Part shown: one piece after another, positions 1 through 11,000 of the stretch
Layout of the letters: every line of letters starts with the position of its first letter
How positions within the stretch are numbered: position 1 is the stretch's first letter
Source: Owenia fusiformis
Taxonomy: Eukaryota > Annelida > Polychaeta > Sabellida > Oweniidae
NCBI GenBank assembly: GCA_903813345.2
Contig: CAIIXF020000001.1
Span: 23,763,915-23,827,914 of the forward strand
DNA length: 64,000 nt
Reading direction: 5' to 3'
Made by a program: the position numbers and the translations under genes
The notes under the pieces: model-generated
The model's input: the letters and a program-made list of their open reading frames with translations, nothing else
Database searches by the model: none
Told to the model about the DNA's origin: nothing

Positions 1-94
1 ATTGTACATTGCTATATAGTGCAGTACTCTGACTGCACTGTTCAGTACTGTTTACAGCACTGCAAGAAGATGTTGCGGATTGGGGGTGTAATAT

Positions 95-600
95 GAAAAT
101 GTAATTTTCTTATAATTTCCAATCATTTTTTCACTCCTTGGGAATGATATGATAAAACAGGACTAAATATACCATCTTAAGCTCATCTGAGGTGACTATG
201 TCTCATATTTAGAAAATTATTAAGGTAAAATAAGGTTACCCCAGGGCCATCAAGAGCTTAAGTGAAAAATTTGATTTTTTAGATATATCCGATCATTTTC
301 TACATCTTATTGGAAGAAGTATGATAAAACAGAACTATATGCAACATCTTGAGCTAATTTGAGATGCATATATTACATATCTGGGAAATTATTAGGGTAA
401 AATATGGTTACCCCTGGCCCTTTAGAACCGAAAATGAAAATTTGATTTTTTTTTTATTTTCAATAATTTTTTTACATCTAATTAGGAATAATATGACAAA
501 ACAATACTTAATGCAACATTTAGAATTCATATGAGGCCCAAACATCGCGTATCTTAAAAATTATTAAGGTAAAATAAGGTCACCCCTAGGCCGCAAGGAC
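95..600. repeat. Tandem repeat, about 172-bp unit, three diverged copies
   Basis: Three diverged copies of a roughly 172-bp unit. Each contains a GATAAAACA-like core, an AATTATTAAGGTAAAAT segment and a GGTTACCCC/GGTCACCCC box near 234, 408 and 578. There is no open frame. It probably lies in an upstream intron or 5' flank of the exonuclease gene. Confidence 0.75.
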
Positions 601-1299
601 TTAAATATCCAAATTTCGATAATTTATTTCTAAAAAAATACATGACTTACACAAGCCATATATCATATGAGTGATTAACACCAATATCTCTATAAGTATG
701 AATTTTTTCAGGATGATCAGACATCACATTCTTGAAATACAGTACTTGATGTCCTATATTTGACCCTTTGAAAGATGAATTCACGCTAGATAATTGGGTT
801 AAAATGTATTTTCCTTCCTAAACACCACTTCTAAAATAGGTTTTTCTCAATTTCAAGGCTCAAAGCAATGACCAAACGAAGTCATTTAAAGAAATATACT
901 TTACAACTATTTTTATTTATTTTATTATAATGTACCCCCTCCCCGCCTGATAGGGGTGGGGGTCAGAGGCTTAAAATCCATGAAGACCACCCTGAATCAA
1001 TTGCCCCGAATTCATTTTTCATTCAGATCATATATTTCTACAACTGTGCCAAGTTTGTTGCTTTCCTGAAAAGGGACATCTGACTGCGCTATTAGTCAGG
1101 AAACTTTCTTATGTATAAAGTCAATGGCAGGTTTTGTGATTGACAAGTTTCTCAAAGTTTGCCTTATACTTGATCATTTCTTGCAATGAATTACATCATA
1201 ACTAGATTTAAGCATTCCACTACATATTGCTCAATATATGTCAGCATCAAATTTTTACCGTTTTTGAGATATTTGACGTCAAAAAACAATAAAAATAAG

Positions 1300-1560
1300 T
1301 TATTTTTCAACTTGCTTCAATTTGACCAATTTTTTTTTGAAAATCATCTACAAGTTACCAGGAGTTCAAATATTATTTTTAGTTTTAGGATTTGACCTTT
1401 ACTTGACCTTCAGTGACCTTTGAAAGGTCAAAAAAGTTGATTTTTCAAATTGATTTTTGGATGTAAATTTTGGTCAGCTTAATCACAAAAGACCTTACTG
1501 AGCTCTAAATAAGTAAAATTTTCAAGGTCAAAGGTCATCAAACTAGGTCACACAACTGTG
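1300..1560. repeat. Dispersed TGACCTT-rich repeat, copy 1
   Basis: A segment with the phrases TCAACTTGCTTCAA, ACCAATTTTTT, AAATCATCTACAAG and repeated TGACCTT...AAGGTCA. The same phrases recur at 2160-2510 and 6780-7020, always in introns of the exonuclease gene. It looks like a locally amplified repeat, with no coding potential. Confidence 0.65.
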
Positions 1561-1829
1561 CTGTCTAAGTTTCTTAAAGTTAGAGACTACAAATCCAAAT
1601 CAATATTTTTGTTTGAAAGTAAGGATATACATTCCTCTGAAGGTTCCAAACTGTGTGAGCACAGGACGGTGGGTCCTATTTTTTTTCAACTGGCTGTCTT
1701 TCATTTTACTTTTGTGTGATAAAGAGTCATTGATCAAAACATAAAAAACCTTTTGGTGTAAATCAATTTTCTATTAGCATGTCAAAAATTTTTTACACAG
1801 AACTAATCACAATAACTATGTTATTTATG

Positions 1830-2040
1830 TGTATATGTGAATTTTAGTCCAAGTTGTGATGTAACCTATTGTGTTAATTTTAGTCTAAGGTGTGGTACAG
1901 GCAAGATATAAATGAACACTGAACACTACATTTCTGTGTATTTCAGTCTATGGTGTGGTGGAGGCCACATATAACTAACATGTAATATGTGTGTATTTCA
2001 GTCCATGGTGTGGTAGAGGCCAGATATAACTGCTGTCAAG
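1830..2040 (+). repeat. About 60-bp tandem repeat spanning a 3' splice site (decoy exon starts)
   Basis: Four diverged units, starting near 1835, 1871, 1936 and 1989. Each repeats the polypyrimidine/AG acceptor and the first ~35 bases of the exonuclease exon at 2002. Only the last copy leads into an open exon. Copy 3 would read YGVVEATYN then stop, and copy 2 meets a stop codon at once. Confidence 0.7.
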
Positions 2041-2075
2041 AAAGTGTTGGTGCCAGAGGATGCTCAGTAGCTAAG
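2002..2075 (+). CDS. REXO1: Exonuclease exon a (HGVVEARYNCC linker)
   Basis: The acceptor is TATTTCAG ending at 2001 and the donor GTAATG starts at 2076. After two carried-in bases, 24 codons read HGVVEARYNCC through SVAK and end in phase 0. They join directly to the exon at 7096. Confidence 0.85.
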
Positions 2076-5000
2076 GTAATGTTAGCCTAAGTTAAACTCT
2101 TCTAAGCTCAATACTTTTGAATGCAAAAGTCTCACAGTTATTGTACAAGTATAACATTTAGTGAATGGCATCAGCTCTTAGACCAATTTTTTAAATCATC
2201 TAGAAGTTCTAAAAAGTTCAAATCTGACTATAGATTTGACCTTCAATGACATTTTCAAGGTCAAACAAATATTTGACCTTTAATGACCTTCTTAGGGTGA
2301 AAAGGTATTTTTTCAACTTGCTTCAAAATGACCAATTTTTTCAAAATCATCTACAAGTTCTCAGAAGTTCAAATCTGTCTTTAGATATGAGATTTCAACT
2401 TCAATTACCTTCTCAGGGTCCAAAAAGCTATTGTTTCAACTTGCTTTAAATTGACCAATTCTTTTTTCAAAACCATGTACAAGTTTTCAGAACATTGGAA
2501 CATTTGGTAAAATTGGTACCCCGGAGCTGATAAAAGAGGATATTGACATTTTTATATAGATCCTCATGTTGTTTTTACTTTTTACCATGGTGGTAAAGTA
2601 AACTCATGAATCAGTTATATGAGCTTTTGCAAATTGGATGACAGTAGTGCTATTGATCAGTTTGTGTAAAAATGATAAAAGAATAATGGGCAAAAATAAT
2701 ATGAAGTTTATTAAAAACAGAGTAGAGACAGAGATATTTTGAAGTTATAAGATCATATTTCGAAATATCATACTTTATGAGTAAACATTTGTAAAACCAG
2801 ATAAAGCATTGAAATCCAGCTCTTATTAACGATTTGATCCTGTCCAGGGCACTATTGTCCATGTTACCATAGCAACCATGATGCAACTAAAATGTAATAG
2901 TAATCACTCAAAATTAACCCGGAAATAGAATACATACTACAAGCTTGTAATAAATATCAGGTAAAAATATTAGAAAATAAGATATTAGAGATATGTTATG
3001 AGTATTTAAGTATAAAGCTACTTTTTCCAAATCTAAAGTATAACTCATCATAAAGATAAAGAATGCACCAGTACAAGGTAACACAAAAATACAGCCCTTT
3101 GATTTTGGAATAGCTTTCTCAATCCCTTAAGAGCCAGTACGTAGTTTTGCCACCGGATGGTTAATTCGGGTCAGATAACATGTCAGATAGAGAAAAACTT
3201 CACCTATATGCTTAAATAATGGCAAAGACAGAAATTCAGAAATCTAGAAAATTATATTTTTGTTTTGAATGTTTTTGAAGATTTTACACAAAAGCATGGC
3301 TACATGGACAAAGCTGTTCATGCATTGAACACTACTTTTAAAATCTACACTTAAAATAAAGAAGATTCTATCATAATTTTTTTTTAAGATTCCAAAATAA
3401 GAGGGTTGCTATTTTGTGTCACTCTGCATGGTAGTGTTCCTTGACAATGCTACGAGAAATTATTTGAGATTCCACAGTTCATTTTCAGGAGAAAAACATA
3501 GATATCACCATACTGTCCATATTAGAATCATTGTTAGTTTCAGGAAACTATTCCCAACTACTGAACTGTTTATTCTGCCAGACCCTCCAGTGTTGCCAGT
3601 AGCTTGGGCATTTGCTGTCTCATTGTTATGTGACATGTTGTTTGATTTACTTACTGTCTTGTCCTCCCTCCTGCGGTAGGCACATTCATTTTGTTCAACA
3701 TCTTGTAAAATCAGTTTCAAAGATCTCAAAAACTCCTTCTCACTTTCTGACAGCATCAACCTCCAGGGTTGGTCATCATTTGGCAGGTTGACGATCCACT
3801 GCAGGATCAATTGCATGTTGTTTCTGGAAATTCTGTGTATGATATAGCCAATGGGTTCATACATTTCAACAATGACGGCTTTGATTCTGTATATTTCATC
3901 CTGAGTTAGGATTGCGGTGCTCATTAGATTTATGTTGTAAGAGCATCTGACCATTATATCTATTCCTTTAAGCTCACATTTACCGTTAATGAAAATAAAC
4001 GGTGCTTCACATTTAAGCAAACGCACCTTGCCATGGTTTACCTCTGCCGCAGCACTGATTTTTCCAACTCCAAATTTTGATTTTAAATGTACATTCATAA
4101 CTGTCCCATTAAGTACATCACAAAGTAACATATATGAGAATTGACCAAAGTCTTCTTTGGCGCCCTTGAACATTCCATCTTGACAGCTTTGGATGTTTCG
4201 CAGGTTTTTACACTGCATGCAGTGTTTGTTCCTCACAATTGTGAACAAGGTATATTGTGGGTTGAATTCACCTCCTTCGCAATCTTCAATGATCTTGGAG
4301 TCTTTACAGGATTTGGAACATGTAGAATCTATTGGAGTACAATCAGCTGGCGCTGTACCAATAGCTTTAGGTGGTCGAGAGGTTATGTCACATGGATTAC
4401 TACTTATCCGGCCTTTTAACTTGTACAATGATAATAGAATATTGTTCCAAGTGAGTCCGTTATTAGGCAATTGTTTCATACGTTTGCAAGTAACACTTAC
4501 CTCCCAAAGTGCCATTTCTTTCACACCGTTACACAAAGCACAGAAAACATTTGGATATACAATCTTTGTGATATGATCTGTCACTGGTATTATTCCCTCA
4601 AATCCTGAGTTCATATAGCATTTGCTCATTACAGACTCATTTCTGTAGCTTGGCTTACAAGTATGTTTCATAAATGCAAACTTTTCACTTGAGATCTGCA
4701 TACAGGAGAAATCATGTGATGTCAGTTTGAAAAGCTCGCCATTGTTTCTTTTATAGTGTTGACTGAAATTGCCACACTCTGATGTGATGTCGCTACAGCA
4801 GTCTCCATATACAGAGCAAAATTCATCACATGAGCATAAACTTGTATTATAAGAGGACACATAATTGCTTCTCTCTCCACATCTCTGTCTGCATGTGTTG
4901 GAAACACAGGTTCTGTACAGACTAATATTTGTGCCACACTGCCCTATGTCTGTTGTTGTTGTATCAGCACTGTTCCCATGAGTACTGTTGCACTCACTGC

Positions 5001-8000
5001 TGTTCAAATAAGTACTGTTGCATTCACAGATATTGGCCAGATCGTTTTGTAGTAGGATCATAGGCTCAAAGAATAATACAGAAGATACGACACTAAATTG
5101 GAAAATTTCGAAAAAAAAGTGACCACCTTTCAAAACGTTCCTTATACAAAATGGTACCTGTTTCCCCGTGACAGATTTTGCACTCAATTTATAGCTGAGA
5201 TCTTCATCTTTCTAGTTCTACTTGTTTGGTTAGAGTAAATAACCTATTGACGCAGTAATTCGACTTTTAATACGGCAAATATTTCTCACTTGATCCGGAC
5301 CGTTGTGTGTCCAAATATCATTGTAATGATGACGTCACATTTCTGGAACCACGGGAGCAACATTCAGATTTGGACAGACAAGAGTCCGGCGATAAAATAT
5401 CGCTGTTTTGGCCTCTTATCGACGCAGTATTGCTTGAATAACGGCCATTGGTGATAAAAAAGGTAAAGAATAACAAGACCCTTCGAATGAGGTATGATTT
5501 GTCTCATATTTTTCAGAAATGGCTCCAGAATCGTCATTTTAAAATTTGAAATTTTCTGAGGTGTCTCATCTTGAGGAAATATTATTGAGCTACTGATTCT
5601 ACTACAAAAGAATCTGGCCGGGATCTATGGTTGCATTCAGTGCTGTTCCAGTGAGTACTGTTGCGCTCAGTGCTGTTCCAATGAGTTCTGTTGCGCTCAA
5701 TGCTGTTCAAATAAGTACTATTGCGCTCAGTGGTGTTCCAATGAGTAATTTTGTACTCAATGCTGTTCCAATGAGTACTGTTGCACTCAGTGCTGTTCCA
5801 ATGAGTTCTGTTATGCCCAGTGATGTTCCAGTGAGTACTGTTGCGCTCGGTGCTGTTCCAATAAGTACTGTTGTGCTCAGTGCTGTTCCAATGAGTACTG
5901 GTATACTCGGTTCTGTTTAATTGAGGAAAAGTAATGTCACTCCTTTTGCCAATATCTTTTAATTGTTTTACCTTAAATTGTTCACATAATTCTGGCAAAG
6001 TTATAGATTTCAGAATCATCAATGTGAATACCAATTTCACACTGGTACAGCTCATCTTTACATCACCAATGCACACTCTTGACTATACTGTTCTGTTGTG
6101 GACGTACAAGCTCTAACCCATCAGCTACCCAAGCTTAAAATGCAACTATGGGAATGTCTTCACTTAACACTATTTCTCCCAGAATGGAATATCTCATGTA
6201 GCAAGTATACAATATATCATAATATAATGTTAATTTGAGTAATTATTTCTCTGTTGTATTCTGTATTTCACACTTTTCAATTATGTTTCTTAATCATAAT
6301 CATGTCAGTGATACTTTCTCATTAGTAATCGAATATCATCATGGATATTTGAATCTACCTTTAAGGGCTAATTTATACATATATTGGATATACTGTATAT
6401 CAGTTACCAGAGCTTCTTAATATTTTGTGAAATAGGAGTTCAAGCTTACTTATTGTTTCCTCTTTATTAATAACAAGATGATATTCATTATCTTAAGAAT
6501 TCTACAAAGAAATGCTACGATGGCAATCAGCTAATTTTCAATGTTGTCATCTGCCTCATTTTGCAATTAGTAAAGAAATTTCTATTAATGGCTGTTTGTT
6601 GTCATGTAAAGGAAATGAAGCACAGGAAATATCTATATATCCGAACACCTCTCTAATTTGAATCCCTCTTTATGTGAGCACTTCTCTTCTGATAATGCTT
6701 CTTCGTTCTCAAATAAAAACCTTGAACATCTACGCTTGAGGGTGGTTCTGTTTCAAGCACACAGAGGGACAAAGTCAAAAAAAAGTCAAAAAGAAGTTCA
6801 ATTATGACTTAAGATTTGAGATTTGACCTTCAATGACCTTCTTAGGTCAAAAAAGGTCTTTCTTCAACTTGCTTCAGATTGACCATTTTTTCAAAATCAT
6901 CTACAGGTTCTCAACATTTCAAATCTGACTATAGATTTGACCTTAAATGACATTCCTAAGGTCAAAATAGATTTGACCTTTAATGACCTCCTCAAGGTCA
7001 AAAAGGTCTTTTCTTTAATTGCTTCAACTAGGTGGTAACATGTCATGTTAATGCCTTGTACAAATACTTGATACTAAAATACATTCTTGTTACAGATGCA
7101 TGTGTTTGATGACAACAAGAAGAAAGACTTGAGTGGTTACATGAAGACATTACCCTGTTCCCCTCTTCCTGATGGTGACTATGGTGTATATGCACTCGAT
7201 TGTGAGATGGTAAGTGATGATGTGATAGCCATTACTCTATCATGCCAAGCTTCAGTGAACAGTATAGCAATTGTTATTTCCATGTGACTGCATCTTCTGT
7301 GACATTATTGAAACGTGATGTGATGTAAAGTAGAGGTGTCAAGTATTAACCGGTTAACCGCCGATAATGTCTTGACCGGTCTGTGTTTTTATGGGTGGTT
7401 AGTTGACCGTGTATAATTCTGTTATTTCCCGCGCTTATATTGCATGCTAATCTGTTTGCTTTTAAAGTGTTAGTTTCACGTAAGCTACTCATACATGTCA
7501 TAAGTCCCATAACTCCTTACAAATATCCAATCAGCAACTTTAATCCCTGCCACATTGCTTTCCCGCGCTTACTTTGCATGTTAATCTGTTTGTTTTTCAA
7601 GCGTCAGTTTCATGTGAGCTACTCCATGTGATAGGTTCAATAACTCCTTACAAACATCCAATCAGCAACTTTAATCCCTGCCACATTGCTTTCCCGCGCT
7701 TACTTTGCATGTTAATCTGTTTGTTTTTCAAGTGTCAGCCATGTGTAATCAACTCATAGGCCAGATTATTCCTTACAAACTCATTTCATAAATAAATTAT
7801 ATGCATTTTTTAATTCGTCAGTTTTTATATGGTATGACTCCACCATTGTTTTGCCGTTTTACTACATGCCACAATCAACCTCACTGCCATCATATCAAAC
7901 CAGGCCCATTTTCCATCAAACTTGGCCCAACTACTATCAGGTGGATGTCCTTCAAAAATCAAGTTGGCATGGTTACCAAAGCCTAATAGTTGCCATGGCA

Positions 8001-11000
8001 ACCGTAGAAATGGGGTAAGAAATGAGAGCAAAAAAGCACCCAAACCCACCATATTGGCACTAATTTATAAAATATTTCTAGACATACAAATTTTCTTAAA
8101 CTTTGATATCATTTAGGACACTTCTAGACAACAAAAATATCAAAAATTGGGGGTAGGTTTACCACTTCAATTTTTTTCTAGGCTTGGTCAAAGTAAAACT
8201 ATGAAAAAAGCACTCATTTTCCCTTTTGAATCACCTATTATCGCCCAAATGGCTATATTTTTTCAAGGTCAAGGTCGCCATGTTAAAAGTAGAATTACGG
8301 AGATAAATCTGCTCTTCAGACAATGTTTGATGGCTTTTCTTCACCACAGAACAAAGATCTTTGCCCTGGTATGCCCATTTCCATGAGATAATATACGTGA
8401 AAGAGGAACTATGTCTTTAAGTGTCATCAAAACTTTATGCCAACACGTGAAACGGCCATTTCCGCACTACTTTTGGTGTAATAATTCCATATTATTGTTG
8501 TCTATCAACGTCGCCAAAATGTCAAAGGTCAAAGCCTCGCTTTGGTAGTGAGAAAATTAAAATTAAATAAACACTAATCAGCTGCAATTATCGTTGTTAT
8601 GGTGCGTTCGTGGAGATTCCAAGGGTAAACCAGTGTGGTAAGTAATTTAGAGGTACCGGCCGGTAGTCAGGTAGTGTATGAATAGAATAGAGTAAGGCTT
8701 GACGAACGTAAAAAATAAACGCCGATATATCATTTTTCCAAATTTTTTAACTTTCAAGATCGAAGATGAAGATTTCATTTGAAATTATCAGTTCAAATTT
8801 CCCGCCAGTTAACCGACTTTAACCGGTAAAAACACCCGGTTAACCTGTTAATGCTCAAGCAGTTAATTGACACCACTCATGTAAAGTACAGCAGTATTAT
8901 TAATATTTAGCCAATTTGTTAGGAAACATGAACTATAATACTTATTAAAGCTGCTAGAGCAAAACAAAATATCAATAACTTTTAGCTGACCTCAGGAGAA
9001 AGGAGAAAGACCAAAATAGTGAGCTTTGGATAAGAATAAAATTCCATTACATAAGATGTAGTAATAAACAAGCATATGCTTAAAGAAAAATGAAATTATC
9101 ACAAACAAAACAAGAAAAGAAGGCCTTGTGATCTTTTAGAGTATCACACTTGACACAGGTAATCTCCCATTGTCTTTGGCATGTGAGTGTGCTTGGTTCT
9201 GTACAAATAAGCACAACAGTCCAAAAGGGTAATCCAGGAAGTAACCAATCCTGTATTCAATTCAGTTCATGAAGTATTCAATTCTCTGTGATTCCATTCA
9301 GTAGAAAGGGACGCTACCTTCCTTACTCAAAAAGTAAGAGGGTTATTGTCACCTGTTGTTCAGTAAATTTTCTTGTAATATGCTCCTTTGTCCTTCTGAA
9401 TTTGCTATGCAACTACTTTAATTAATACAACATGTACAATCATTAACATGCAAAATTCCTCCACCTAACATTTGTTACAGACCCTGAACACCAGATGTCA
9501 AACACTGTCCACAAAAAAGTTGGAGACATAACAATATGTCACTACTTCTGGTGGTGACATAATATCTGTAATTTGTCATATTTATTTGACTTCATAGTGT
9601 CTCATTTCTACAGGTGTACACATTGAAAGGTTTTGAGCTGGCAAGGGTAACTGTAGTTGGAGACAACCTGAACTCAGTCTTTGAAAAAATTGTAAAACCT
9701 GAGAAAAAGATTATCGACTATAATACAAGGTAGGCCAATGGAAAGGAAACACTTTTTGTAGATGAATAGAAGCTTAAAGACCCAATCATGGTAAGGTTTA
9801 AGAAAAAATTATGAATTTGATGTCTTGAAAATAGGCATTACCCTAAATTTTAAAGAATTGTCTACTATTTGTCCATTGAACGGTGTTTATGACAATTGGT
9901 TCAAAAGCAAAATTATTAATGTCTTGTCAGCTTGGCTAAACCTTTAACATGCGGCATAGATTAATGTTTGTTTGTTGTTTTTTGTCACCCTGTATGTGTA
10001 GGTTCAGTGGATTGACAGAGGAAGACATGGAGGGAGTTGTTGCTACGCTGAGAGATGTACAAGCTGCCCTTCTCAGCCTTTTTGATGACAAAACAATCCT
10101 CCTTGGGCACAGCTTGGAGAGTGATCTAACAGCCTTGAAGGTACATCACTTCACTGTTTTTACTGTACACTTGATTTTACAGGCCCGTAGCCAGGGGGGG
10201 TTGGCAGGGAACCCCCCCCCCCCCCCCGGCCAAAAATTCTTTCAAAATCATGCAGTTTTTCACCATTTTGAGCACTTCTCATGATTTTAGCCATATTTGG
10301 GCTAAAGTTGTCAAATGTGAACCCCCCTGGAAATGTTTGAAAACTGAACCCCCCCTCTTATACAGTCTTCATCAAAAAGTGGCATTTTTGGTCCACCCTG
10401 TAGATTGCATAAACAGAGTTTTTTGCGACTTTTGAAAGAATGACATTGAAAAAATCTCAAGAAGTTAATAGATTTTGCATTCATCAACATAGAGATCACT
10501 GTTGGTTTTCATTAATTCGTTATACAGTTCTAGTCACGATAACATCATTGAGTTACGTGTAGTTTTCTGTATGAAAAATCAAAATTCTGCTTTTTATCTA
10601 TGAGAGTATTCATGCCTAATCTAGTATACTGTAAATGTTATACAACATTGTCTTCGGCTGGGCACTTCCAGAAAGAATTGTACATTTTATCGATTGCAAG
10701 CCAAACTTGTCCATATGCTTAAATGTTAAATAAATCAAAAGAAATTACAAACATTAAATTTTGTATGGCTTATCGAAAATCAGAAATTCTTTAGTTATTC
10801 TGATGTGATGTAAAACAGCTTTAGGAATATGTGAGTTTACGATAGATAACTGAGGTCATTCAGAGCAAAATAATACATACGAGGGGTGATCCAAAAGTTA
10901 GAGAGCAGTGAGCAATAACCTCAAAAATGCAATAACAATCAAATGTCCTCATTATTTATTTCAGCTTCTACACAACACTGTGGTTGACACCTCTGTGGTA

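Noticed and set aside
58-95. Possible upstream REXO1 exon (ACAG then TGTTGCGG) ending before GTGTAATATG
   Set aside because: The pair of Cys codons recalls the family's CC motif, but the next expected residues and phase do not fit.
4141-4576. Plus-strand open frames across the somatomedin-B gene
   Set aside because: They mirror the minus-strand coding sequence and have no domain.
5627-5920. Plus-strand frame of AVPMSTVALS-type repeats
   Set aside because: Antisense reading of the 30-bp coding minisatellite. The minus strand has the signal peptide and continues the motif in the next block.
7440-8386. Several open frames between 7440 and 8386
   Set aside because: They lie in the hAT-like element and its tandem repeat, with no transposase similarity.
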